From the NCBI GenBank assembly GCA_004556395.1, contig SFHK01000082.1:1-9747 (forward strand): DNA of 9,747 nt, given 5' to 3'. This DNA is from Clostridiales bacterium. Lineage in GTDB: Bacteria; Bacillota; Clostridia; Christensenellales; Aristaeellaceae. The notes beneath the pieces were generated by a model. That model searched no databases. It saw nothing but the letters and a program-made list of their open reading frames with translations, and was not told the DNA's origin. The position numbers were made by a program, and so were the translations under genes. Below are positions 1 through 5,938 of this stretch, in pieces. Every line of letters begins with the position of its first letter. The stretch's first letter is position 1.

Positions 1-93
1 GACGGCGCGCTGATCGTCGATACCCCTGATCGCGGCCAGACCATCGTGCGCGCCGGAGACGTTTCCGTGCGCGGGCTGATGGGGTACGTGTAG
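1..93 (+). CDS. birA: Biotin--[acetyl-CoA-carboxylase] ligase, C-terminal end (partial)
   Basis: Frame 1 is open from the window edge to TAG and gives the last 30 residues of a protein. They include LIVDTP, then AGDVSVRG, and end in LMGYV. This pattern (a short beta strand, 'G-D/E-VSVRG', 'GYV' at the C-terminus) is what I recognise as the SH3-like C-terminal domain of bacterial BirA. BirA makes biotinyl-AMP and attaches biotin to the carrier protein of acetyl-CoA carboxylase; in many Bacillota it also represses biotin genes through an N-terminal helix-turn-helix. The catalytic core and any DNA-binding domain lie outside the window, so neither activity can be judged here. The assignment rests on a short tail and is moderately sure. 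It lies on the same strand as nnr, but more than 400 bases of duplicated debris separate them. Confidence 0.65.
   Translation, partial: DGALIVDTPDRGQTIVRAGDVSVRGLMGYV
52..71 (+). repeat. 20-bp direct repeat, copy 1 (inside birA end)
   Basis: The sequence gccggagacgtttccgtgcg occurs here, encoding AGDVSVR of the BirA tail. It occurs again, identical, at 151-170. The two copies are 99 bp apart, so they are in the same reading frame. After the identical core the copies stay loosely similar (cgggctgatg against acgctgatag). Confidence 0.85.
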
Positions 94-150
94 CGGAGCC
101 GGACGGAGTGTGCTTCCGGGTGGAAATATACCGATTTCCCGCGCGACCTT

Positions 151-170
151 GCCGGAGACGTTTCCGTGCG
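151..170 (+). repeat. 20-bp direct repeat, copy 2 (birA-end remnant)
   Basis: This is an identical second copy of the 20 bp at 52-71. Here it reads AGDVSVRR and then meets TGA TAG, so it is not part of a functional gene. It lies just upstream of the truncated nnr copy and in the same frame. The order birA-end then nnr piece therefore repeats the order of the intact genes, which suggests a larger duplication that later eroded. Confidence 0.8.
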
Positions 171-188
171 ACGCTGATAGGCACAAAT

Positions 189-395
189 CGCCGACGCCGC
201 CCTTCTTCTCCGCGACGCGCTGCGTGGAAAGACGGCCGTGGCCGCGGGCTGCGGGCTTTCCATGCGCGCGAGCGGCGAATGCGTCCGCGTGATTCTGGAA
301 AGCGGTCTCCTTGCCGTGCTGGACGCGGACGCGCTGAACCTGATTGCGCGGGACGCTTCTCTGCGCCAGCTTCTTCACTCCAGCTGCGCACAGAC
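189..395 (+). pseudogene. Truncated duplicate of the dehydratase part of nnr
   Basis: This segment aligns without gaps to 1451-1657 inside nnr (constant offset of 1262 bases). Identity is very high in the centre, including a long exact run covering the codons for GKTAVAAGCGLSMRASGE, and it falls off at both ends. In its native frame it reads AQIADAALLLRDALRGKT at the start and LDADALNLIARDASLRQLLH towards the end. It then runs into unrelated sequence just where the intact protein has LTPHPGE. It lacks the start, the whole epimerase domain, and the catalytic GSGDALTG segment, so it cannot be functional. Both copies keep an open frame over the shared part, which points to a fairly recent event or to gene conversion. 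An assembly artefact is possible but less likely, because the copies differ at several bases. Confidence 0.85.
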
Positions 396-523
396 AAAAT
401 CGGTCGGAACGTGTTTCGCCGAACGCATTCCCCTTCTTTCGCTTCGTCTTGCGTCGGACGCGTTTCTCCGACAGCGAAGCAGACGGATTTTCCCAGAAGA
501 ACGTCGACCGTATTTCAGACAAC

Positions 524-528
524 GGAGG
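524..528 (+). promoter_or_regulatory. Ribosome binding site fixing the nnr start
   Basis: GGAGG lies 8 bases before the ATG at 537. It supports this start over the upstream in-frame ATG at 108, which would add 143 Arg-rich residues with no family resemblance, translated across the duplicated debris. Confidence 0.8.
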
Positions 529-536
529 AATTCCTC

Positions 537-2036
537 ATGAAGCCAATACTGACCGCGCAGCAGATGCGCGACATGGAACGGGCGTATTTTGACGCCGGCG
601 CAGCCTCCATCGATCTGATGGAGCGTGCCGCCGCGGCGCTGTGCGACGAGCTTTTGCACGCGCTGGCCGGGCGCGGAAAGACGTGTGTGTTTGCGTGCGG
701 AACCGGCGGAAACGGCGGGGACGGCTACGCCGCCGCGCGCCTGTTCGCCGAAAAGGGCGGCCGCGCCATCATCCTGCCCGTCGGCCAGCCGCGCACCACT
801 GACGCGATTCGAAACTGCGAACGCGCCCGCGGCGCGGTGTTCGCGTTCGCGGACGTTCGCGGGCTCGACGCGATTCCCCGTCCCGACGCGTGGGCGGACT
901 GCCTGTTCGGCATCGGCCTTTCCCGCGCGCCCGAGGGCGACGCCGCGCGCGTGATCGAGCACATGAACGCCGACCGCGAAGCCGGCTCGGTTACGATCAG
1001 CGCGGACATTCCCTCCGGCCTGTGCGCCGACGACGGGACGGTGTTTTCGCCCTGTGTCCGCGCGGACGTGACCGTCGCGTTCCAGACGGCCAAGCCCGGC
1101 CACTGGCTCGGCGGCGGCATGGACGTGTGCGGAGGGCTCGCCGTGCGGGAGATCGGCATTCCTGATAACCTGCTGCCGGAGGACGTTCTGCGCCTTGCCG
1201 ACGTCTCGGACGCGGCGCGCGCGCTGCCTGTACGCAAGCGCACGGCGCACAAGAACGATTTCGGCCACCTGCTGATCGTCGCGGGGTCGCGCGGTATGGC
1301 GGGCGCGGCGGCCATGTGCACCCGTGCCGCCCTGCGCGCGGGCGCGGGACTGACGACCGTCGCCTGTCCCGAAAGCTGCCTGCCCATCCTGCAAACGCTC
1401 GCGCCGGAAGCCATGTGCATCCCTCTTCCGGAAACGGACGGCGCGCTGAACGCCGACGCGGCTCCCCTTCTCCGCGACGCGCTGCGCGGAAAGACGGCCG
1501 TGGCCGCGGGCTGCGGGCTTTCCATGCGCGCGAGCGGCGAATGCGTCCGCGTGATTCTGGAAAGCGGTCTCCCTGCCATGCTGGACGCGGACGCGCTGAA
1601 CCTGATTGCGCAGGACGCTTCTCTGCGCAAGCTTCTTCACTCCCACTGCGCGCTGACCCCGCATCCCGGCGAGGCCGCGCGGCTGAACGGCGGGATGCGG
1701 CCGACGATGGAAGCCGCGGCGCGGCTGCACGCGCTCGGCCCCGCGGTGCTCCTGAAGGGCGCGTGTTCGCTGATCGTCGGAGACGGCCGCTTCCTCTCCG
1801 CATCCGGCAGCGTGGGCATGGCGAAGGGCGGCAGCGGCGACGCGCTCACCGGCATTGTCGGCGCGCTGCTGGCGCAGGGACTTTCTCCCACAGCCGCGCT
1901 CTGGCTGGGCGGCGAGCTGCACGGCCGCGCCGGAGAGCTGGCCGCCGAGGATAAGGGTACGTTCTCCATGCTGCCGACTGACCTGATTGAAGCGCTGCCG
2001 CGCGTCTTCCTCTCTCTTGAGGAGCTGCGCCGATGA
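537..2036 (+). CDS. nnr: Bifunctional NAD(P)H-hydrate epimerase / ADP-dependent NAD(P)H-hydrate dehydratase
   Basis: This 499-residue cytosolic enzyme repairs damaged NADH and NADPH. The N-terminal YjeF_N domain (about 1-215) interconverts the R and S forms of the hydrate. The C-terminal ribokinase-like domain (about 225-495) dehydrates the S form using ADP. Supporting motifs are GTGGNGGDG (55-63, the epimerase nucleotide loop), DIPSG (158-162), HKNDFGHLLIVAGSRGMAG (239-256), LDADALNL (349-356), LTPHPGEAARL (373-383), VLLKG (404-408) and GGSGDALTGIVGALLAQG (431-448), with the likely catalytic Asp435. Length fits the fused family. Two substitutions stand out in the epimerase half: Gly58 where the loop usually has Asn (GNNGGDG), and Cys163 after PSGL where Asn or Asp is usual. 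The stop overlaps the next start (ATGA), so translation is probably coupled. Confidence 0.95.
   Translation: MKPILTAQQMRDMERAYFDAGAASIDLMERAAAALCDELLHALAGRGKTCVFACGTGGNGGDGYAAARLFAEKGGRAIILPVGQPRTTDAIRNCERARGAVFAFADVRGLDAIPRPDAWADCLFGIGLSRAPEGDAARVIEHMNADREAGSVTISADIPSGLCADDGTVFSPCVRADVTVAFQTAKPGHWLGGGMDVCGGLAVREIGIPDNLLPEDVLRLADVSDAARALPVRKRTAHKNDFGHLLIVAGSRGMAGAAAMCTRAALRAGAGLTTVACPESCLPILQTLAPEAMCIPLPETDGALNADAAPLLRDALRGKTAVAAGCGLSMRASGECVRVILESGLPAMLDADALNLIAQDASLRKLLHSHCALTPHPGEAARLNGGMRPTMEAAARLHALGPAVLLKGACSLIVGDGRFLSASGSVGMAKGGSGDALTGIVGALLAQGLSPTAALWLGGELHGRAGELAAEDKGTFSMLPTDLIEALPRVFLSLEELRR
1451..1657 (+). repeat. Parental copy of the duplicated segment, inside nnr
   Basis: This is the intact counterpart of the truncated copy at 189-395. 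It codes for about residues 306-374 of the Nnr protein, in the dehydratase domain upstream of the TPHPGE motif. Most differences between the copies are single-base changes, such as ctccttgccgtg against ctccctgccatg. Direct repeats of this length about 1.26 kb apart could recombine and delete the first half of nnr. Confidence 0.85.
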
Positions 2037-2410
2037 ACGCCTATCCGTTGATCGACGCGGAATACGCGCGTCTGAAGGACGCAGCGCTCGCGGCGCTGAG
2101 ACCCTGCGGCGCGTTCGTTCGCGCGGATCGCGGAGGCGCGCTGTTCGTCTCGGACGCACCCCGGCACGGGGTTGCGGCTGTGCCCTCGCTGGAAGCGCTG
2201 TTTACGCTGCGCTGGGATGGCAATCTCCTGTTCCTCTCGCCGCGGCTGCCGGACGTGCCCGAAGCGCTTCGCGGACTCTATCTCCAGCTTCTCAAGGCTG
2301 CGCCCGCAGTCCGCGACCGCGCGCTGCGCGAAGCGCTCGCCGAGTGTCTGCGGCTGCATCGCGCGGAGGACGCGCGATTTCTCGAACACATTTTCGAAGG
2401 AGGTATTTAA
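2033..2410 (+). CDS. Small protein of unknown function, coupled to nnr
   Basis: This 125-residue protein starts at an ATG that overlaps the nnr stop (ATGA). That makes translational coupling likely, and the codon use matches its neighbours. I do not recognise the family. It has no signal peptide or obvious membrane segment. The first half looks mixed alpha/beta (helix near 8-22, strands around GALFVSD, EALFTLRWDGNLLFLS). The second half (about 75-120) is strongly helical, rich in Ala, Leu and Arg. It contains two Cys (residues 24 and 106, roughly) but no visible metal or nucleotide motif. It is followed after two bases by the next gene, whose AAGGAGG site lies inside the last codons here, so the three genes form an operon-like unit. 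It is probably cytosolic; no function is proposed. Confidence 0.75.
   Translation: MNAYPLIDAEYARLKDAALAALRPCGAFVRADRGGALFVSDAPRHGVAAVPSLEALFTLRWDGNLLFLSPRLPDVPEALRGLYLQLLKAAPAVRDRALREALAECLRLHRAEDARFLEHIFEGGI
2397..2403 (+). promoter_or_regulatory. Ribosome binding site of the metallo-hydrolase gene
   Basis: AAGGAGG is an excellent Shine-Dalgarno match embedded in the last codons of the upstream gene. It places the start at the ATG at 2413 (9 bases on) rather than at the earlier in-frame codons. Confidence 0.8.
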
Positions 2411-2412
2411 AT

Positions 2413-3033
2413 ATGAAGCTTCGTTTCAACGGCCACGCCTGCTTTACCCTCACGCTGGACAACGGCTTCACCTTCGTGACCGACCCATTCGACGCTTCCG
2501 TCGGCTATGCCCGTCCCACCGACCGGGCCGACGCGGTGACGATCAGCCACGCGCACCATGACCACAACGACCCCTCCTCGCTCACGGGGCCGAAGCAGAT
2601 TCTGAGCACCGAGGGCGCATGGACGCTGGGCGGCGCGCGCGTGGAAGCGATTTCTTCGTTTCACGACGATGCGCGCGGCGCGAAGCGCGGAGGAAACCTG
2701 CTTTTCAAATTTCAGGCAGACGGCGAAACGGTGGTGCATCTGGGCGACCTCGGCCACATGCCGGACGCGCGACAGCTTGCGTTCCTCTCCGGCGCGTCGC
2801 TGATGTTGATTCCCATCGGCGGCTTCTACACCATCGATACCGAACAGGCGCTCGCCATCATCCGTGAAGCGAAGCCGAAGGCCGTCGTGCCCATGCACTA
2901 CAAAACGCCCGTCATCGATTTTCCGATTGCCGACGAGACCGCGTTCGCCGCCGCGACCGGCGCGCGCCGCGCGCATACCCGGGAGCTGACGCTTCCCGCG
3001 CGCGATTTCGCCACCATCCTTGATTATTGCTGA
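2413..3033 (+). CDS. Metallo-beta-lactamase-fold metal-dependent hydrolase
   Basis: This 206-residue protein is probably a cytosolic metal-dependent hydrolase of the UlaG/UPF0173-like branch of the metallo-beta-lactamase superfamily. The N-terminus (FNGHACFTL, then FVTDPF) is typical of that branch. The metal-binding set is complete: HAHHDH at 46-51 (His46, His48, Asp50, His51), a His at 84 in SSFHDD, Asp112 in HLGDLGH, and His162 in VPMHYKT. The fold ends with the expected short helical C-terminus. Substrate cannot be told from sequence; relatives include hydrolases of phosphodiester and lactone bonds. It lies two bases after the small unknown gene and close to nnr, but no pathway link follows from that. 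The previous frame also reads through from 1987, but that extension crosses the preceding gene and is not real. Confidence 0.9.
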   Translation: MKLRFNGHACFTLTLDNGFTFVTDPFDASVGYARPTDRADAVTISHAHHDHNDPSSLTGPKQILSTEGAWTLGGARVEAISSFHDDARGAKRGGNLLFKFQADGETVVHLGDLGHMPDARQLAFLSGASLMLIPIGGFYTIDTEQALAIIREAKPKAVVPMHYKTPVIDFPIADETAFAAATGARRAHTRELTLPARDFATILDYC

Positions 3034-3048
3034 AAAATTCCTCATAAA
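3020..3048 (+). promoter_or_regulatory. Possible weak promoter before the 155-residue membrane protein
   Basis: TTGATT (3020-3025) and CATAAA (3043-3048) are separated by 17 bases and lie just ahead of the next gene, overlapping the end of the hydrolase gene. Each box matches the housekeeping consensus at four of six positions. This is suggestive only. Confidence 0.25.
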
Positions 3049-3104
3049 ACACGTCGTCTGCGCATAAGGAATACCGTCACAATGGATGATGGGAGGAATT
3101 ACCT

Positions 3105-3572
3105 GTGCGCAGATGCTCTCTTTTTCGCCTTCTGGCCGCCCTTCTACTTACGACCGTGCTCACCTTTACCCTGACCTCGTCCATCCGCGAGATTGAGCGC
3201 GCGCGGCGCGAGACCGAACGCATCTCCGGCGCGCTCAACGAACAGATGGCGCGCAAGCTGAGCGAATGCCAGCGTCTGGGACGGAAAATGGCCGTGATGG
3301 GCGCGGACATCCGCGGCACGCTTCTGCCGGAGCTCGATAAACAGCTTTACGCCTTAGAAGCGCTGAACGCCTGCGCGCCCGACGGCACAATCGAATGCCG
3401 TCTGCTTCTGCGCAAGATCTCGGATACCGCCACGCGCCTTTCGGCATGCTATGCCGCGGGAACGTCCTCGGAAGCGCTTGAGAGAACGCTGATCGAGTAC
3501 CTTTCGCAGCTGGACGGCGTATTCGTTTCGCACGCCCTCGCTTCCACGCGAAACGAAAACGGCAGAAAATAG
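3105..3572 (+). CDS. Membrane-anchored helical protein of unknown function
   Basis: This 155-residue protein starts at GTG, chosen because GGGAGG at 3091-3096 lies 8 bases upstream. Residues 1-8 are short and basic, followed by one hydrophobic segment (about 9-24, LLAALLLTTVLTFTLT), so it is either a membrane-anchored or secreted protein facing outwards. The rest is predicted to be nearly all helix. Residues 26-62 are rich in Arg and Glu with heptad-like spacing (REIERARRETERISG), and further helices fill 75-145. Five Cys are scattered (4, 55, 90, 98, 115). I do not recognise the family. The layout of an N-terminal anchor plus helical bundle recalls LemA-type proteins, but no LemA motif is visible. 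It lies 116 bases before cdaA on the same strand and is read as a separate transcription unit from it. Confidence 0.7.
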   Translation: MRRCSLFRLLAALLLTTVLTFTLTSSIREIERARRETERISGALNEQMARKLSECQRLGRKMAVMGADIRGTLLPELDKQLYALEALNACAPDGTIECRLLLRKISDTATRLSACYAAGTSSEALERTLIEYLSQLDGVFVSHALASTRNENGRK

Positions 3573-3648
3573 AACTTTGCAACATATTAACAACAAAATT
3601 TGCCGAGAAAAAATCGGAAAACGGATTCCATTTGGACGAGCTTTGCAT

Positions 3649-3654
3649 TATAAT
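3649..3654 (+). promoter_or_regulatory. -10 box of a probable cdaA promoter
   Basis: A perfect TATAAT stands in an AT-rich stretch between two GC-rich genes and would place the transcription start about 28 bases before the cdaA start codon. No good -35 box lies 17 bases upstream (TTCCAT at 3626-3631 is poor). TTGGAC at 3632 is too close, with only an 11-base gap. The promoter may therefore depend on an activator or may be weak. Confidence 0.5.
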
Positions 3655-3674
3655 AGAGAGGGCAGAGCGCGTTT

Positions 3675-3681
3675 GGGGAGG
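3675..3681 (+). promoter_or_regulatory. Ribosome binding site that sets the TTG start of cdaA
   Basis: GGGGAGG lies 7 bases before TTG at 3689. This start gives the CdaA N-terminus expected for the family (MNLLYSLWSS). The longer in-frame start, TTG at 3632, would overlap the -10 box and has no ribosome binding site. Confidence 0.75.
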
Positions 3682-3688
3682 TGTCCGT

Positions 3689-4597
3689 TTGAATCTGTTG
3701 TATTCGCTGTGGTCGAGCATTTCGACGTTATATACCAATCTTTTCCAGCAGCCGGATTGGCGGAATTTTCTGGACATTTTCCTGATGGCCGTCGTCATCT
3801 ACGAGATCATCCGTCTGCTGCTTCGCACGCGCGCCAGCGCCGTATTCAAGGGCATTGGCGTATTGCTCATTTTCTTCTGGCTGAGCGACATTCTGCAGCT
3901 GAACGTCGTCAACTGGATGCTTCAGCAGTTCATCAACACGGGCGTGATCGTGATGGTCATCCTGTTCCAGCCGGAGCTGCGCAAGGCGCTGGAGCAGATT
4001 GGCCGCACGTCTTTGATCAGCCCCTCGCAGCTGCGCGCCCAACGTTCGGCGGACGACTGCGTGACCGAGCTTGTTCAGGCCATGAGCAACATGTCCCGAA
4101 AACGCATCGGCGCGCTGATCATCATCGAGCAGAAAACCGGCCTTCGCGAATTCGCGGACACTGGCACGGCGCTGGACGCCGATATTTCCGCGCCGCTGAT
4201 TGAAAACGTGTTCGAGCCGAACACGCCTTTGCACGACGGCGCGATGATCATCCGCAACCGGCGTATCCTCGCGGCCGCCTGCATTTTGCAATTGTCCGAT
4301 GATCCCACCATCAGCAAGGAACTGGGCACCCGCCACCGCGCCGCGCTCGGCATCAGCGAAACCACGGACGCCGTCGCGCTGATCGTGTCCGAGGAAACGG
4401 GCATCATCTCCATGGCGCGCGAAGGCAAGCTGACCCGTTATCTGGACGCGAAGGCGCTCGCGCAGATTCTGACCGACCTGTTCCAGGCGGAGAGCGCCCG
4501 CAGCATTCCCGCGCGCTTGCAGCACAGATACGCCGTCCGCAAGCCCGCTCCCGCGCAGAAGGCGGAGGACACGTCCGGCGAAGCCGACCGGTCATAA
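3689..4597 (+). CDS. cdaA: Membrane diadenylate cyclase (c-di-AMP synthase)
   Basis: CdaA joins two ATP molecules into cyclic di-AMP, the second messenger that controls potassium and osmolyte transport and wall homeostasis in Gram-positive bacteria. The 302-residue product has three predicted membrane helices (about 28-47, 54-72, 77-96) followed by a cytosolic DAC (DisA_N) domain at about 105-265. Both catalytic signatures are present: DGA at 183-185 within LHDGAMIIRN, and GTRHRAALG at 213-221. SEETGIIS (234-241) is also typical. The start is TTG at 3689, supported by a GGGGAGG site. The last 35 residues are polar and low in complexity, a usual variable tail. The next gene encodes its known partner CdaR, 14 bases downstream, so the pair is surely co-transcribed. 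Confidence 0.96.
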   Translation: MNLLYSLWSSISTLYTNLFQQPDWRNFLDIFLMAVVIYEIIRLLLRTRASAVFKGIGVLLIFFWLSDILQLNVVNWMLQQFINTGVIVMVILFQPELRKALEQIGRTSLISPSQLRAQRSADDCVTELVQAMSNMSRKRIGALIIIEQKTGLREFADTGTALDADISAPLIENVFEPNTPLHDGAMIIRNRRILAAACILQLSDDPTISKELGTRHRAALGISETTDAVALIVSEETGIISMAREGKLTRYLDAKALAQILTDLFQAESARSIPARLQHRYAVRKPAPAQKAEDTSGEADRS

Positions 4598-4603
4598 GGA
4601 GGG
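4596..4603 (+). promoter_or_regulatory. Ribosome binding site of cdaR
   Basis: AAGGAGGG overlaps the stop codon of cdaA and lies 8 bases before the cdaR ATG at 4612, consistent with coupled translation of the two partners. Confidence 0.75.
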
Positions 4604-4611
4604 ATTCAGCC

Positions 4612-5937
4612 ATGAAGGGGCTTTTTAAAAACCTGAACTTTCGCGAAATGGGCAAGCGCCTCTGGCACGCGCTGACCGGCCACCTGTGGCTGAAGCTTTT
4701 AAGCCTCCTTTTCGCCATCATCCTCTGGATCTACATCATCGACAGCACGCCCTCGCTCACGCGCAGCAAGCACATGTCCGGGCTGAGCATTTCCGTCACC
4801 GGAACCTCGTCCCTGAACGTGTACGGTCTCGCGCTCGCGACCGACGTGTATTCCGAATATCAGGGTGAGATTTCCGCCGTCGTCGAAGCGCCGCAGAACC
4901 AGCTTTCCCGCGTGACGCGCGGCAGCATCGACGTGTCGCTGGACGTATCCAACATCCGCGTGGAGGGCACCTACGACGTGCCGCTGCTCGCCGAATCGCG
5001 CTTTGGAACCGTCACAAAGCTGTATCCCGACAGCGTGACAGTGCACGTGGAAAGCCTTGACTCCCGCGACATGCCCATCGAAGTAAATTTGAACGGCATG
5101 GACACCGAGCACTACTGGTACAATGTGGAAACGGATTCCGTCAACCCGCAGCAGATCACCGTGTCCGGCCCCATGTCCGTCGTGCAGACGGTCTTTGGCA
5201 TCCGCGCGCAGCTGGACGTGAGCGACCAGACGGCTTCGTTCCGCCGCTCCGCGCTGGTTTCGCTGCTCGATCAGTCGCGCGAAACCATTCCCACCTCGCG
5301 CCTGCTGAAAAAGTCCGCGTCCACCTGCGCCATTAAGGTGGATATTTATCCCAAGAAGGATCTGAGCGTCGTGCTCGATCCCTCTCAGCTTGGCGTGGCG
5401 GACGGCTATGAGATTACCTCCATCAGCTTCATGCCGCCCACGATTACCGTGGCCGCGGAGCCCGATCTGCTGGAAGACCTCGAGCACCTGCCGCTGAAGA
5501 TTCCGGATAAGCTGAAGAACGCCTCGCCCACCAAGTCGTTCACAGAGACACTGTCCTTCTCGAACCTGTCCGAATTCAAATACGTCTCCTCCAAGCAGGT
5601 GTACATGACCGTCACGATTTCCGAAATTCAGGACACGAACCTGCTGAGCGACATTCCCGTAAAGACGTTCGGTCTGCCGGACGGCCTGACGGCGATGCTG
5701 TCCGCCGACCGCTTCTCCGTGCAGGTCACCGGCCCGCGTTCGCAGGTAGCCGAGCTGGAAAGTGGCGATGTGTACGCCTACGTCGATCTGACGGGGCTGA
5801 GCGCCGGAACCCATGAGCTTCCGATCGTCATCGGGAACAATCCGGAGCTTTCATACGCCTCATTAACACCATCCACAATCAAGGTTACGCTGGAGGAAGC
5901 CGCCGTCGCGGCTCCGGAGAACCAGACGGAGGAATAA
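4612..5937 (+). CDS. cdaR: YbbR-domain regulator of CdaA
   Basis: CdaR is the membrane-anchored partner that modulates CdaA in Bacillota. The 441-residue product has a short cytosolic N-terminus, one membrane helix at about 25-43 (WLKLLSLLFAIILWIYII), and a large outward-facing beta-rich region. That region contains several YbbR-type repeats of about 80-90 residues, recognisable by recurring patterns such as YPDSVTVHVE, PQQITVSGP, MPPTITVAAEP and SADRFSVQVTGP. The DxPLxA-like YDVPLLAE at 121-128 is also typical. The tail is short and acidic. Length fits the family. It follows cdaA by 14 bases with a strong ribosome binding site. In many Bacillota the next gene is glmM (phosphoglucosamine mutase); here an unrelated membrane protein follows instead. 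Confidence 0.93.
   Translation: MKGLFKNLNFREMGKRLWHALTGHLWLKLLSLLFAIILWIYIIDSTPSLTRSKHMSGLSISVTGTSSLNVYGLALATDVYSEYQGEISAVVEAPQNQLSRVTRGSIDVSLDVSNIRVEGTYDVPLLAESRFGTVTKLYPDSVTVHVESLDSRDMPIEVNLNGMDTEHYWYNVETDSVNPQQITVSGPMSVVQTVFGIRAQLDVSDQTASFRRSALVSLLDQSRETIPTSRLLKKSASTCAIKVDIYPKKDLSVVLDPSQLGVADGYEITSISFMPPTITVAAEPDLLEDLEHLPLKIPDKLKNASPTKSFTETLSFSNLSEFKYVSSKQVYMTVTISEIQDTNLLSDIPVKTFGLPDGLTAMLSADRFSVQVTGPRSQVAELESGDVYAYVDLTGLSAGTHELPIVIGNNPELSYASLTPSTIKVTLEEAAVAAPENQTEE
5928..5932 (+). promoter_or_regulatory. Ribosome binding site of the DLFM-repeat protein
   Basis: GGAGG lies inside the last codons of cdaR and 6 bases before the ATG at 5939, supporting that start and co-expression with cdaR. 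Confidence 0.65.
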
Positions 5938-5938
5938 A

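Larger units (their letters stand above)
94..536. other. Gene-free stretch made largely of duplicated birA and nnr fragments
   Basis: No credible intact gene lies between the birA tail and the nnr start. Reading frames here have no ribosome binding site, and their translations are Arg-rich, as expected from out-of-frame GC-rich DNA. Part of the stretch consists of repeats of neighbouring coding sequence, annotated separately. Bases 396-520 show no recognisable gene, promoter or terminator. The region ends with the GGAGG ribosome binding site of nnr, which sits inside the perfect 12-bp palindrome GAGGAATTCCTC (525-536). Confidence 0.7.

Noticed and set aside
108..536. N-terminal extension of nnr starting at an upstream in-frame ATG (108)
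   Set aside because: The extension has no ribosome binding site, is Arg-rich and crosses the duplicated debris out of its native frame. GGAGG before the ATG at 537 and the family N-terminus both favour 537.
375..2159. Long minus-strand open frame opposite nnr
   Set aside because: It is an antisense shadow of a well-supported gene in GC-rich DNA. Its translation is Arg/Ala/His-rich with no recognisable domain.
1987..2412. N-terminal extension of the metallo-hydrolase from an upstream in-frame ATG
   Set aside because: It would overlap the coupled 125-residue gene entirely, and the AAGGAGG site plus typical family N-terminus place the start at 2413.
3605..3620. Possible hairpin ccgagaaaaaatcgg before cdaA considered as a terminator
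   Set aside because: The stem is only four base pairs and no T-run follows, so it would not stop transcription.
3632..3637. TTGGAC as the -35 box of the cdaA promoter
   Set aside because: The gap to TATAAT is only 11 bases, too short for a standard housekeeping promoter.
3632..3688. Longer start for cdaA (TTG at 3632)
   Set aside because: This start overlaps the -10 box and lacks a ribosome binding site; the start at 3689 has GGGGAGG at the right spacing and gives the usual N-terminus.
3577..4203. Alternative plus-strand open frame overlapping cdaA
   Set aside because: It lies in another frame of cdaA, whose DGA and RHR motifs prove the real frame; the shadow translation is His/Arg-rich with no domain.
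4699..5814. Minus-strand open frame opposite cdaR
   Set aside because: It is the antisense shadow of the cdaR gene, rich in His, Gly and Arg and without a start context.
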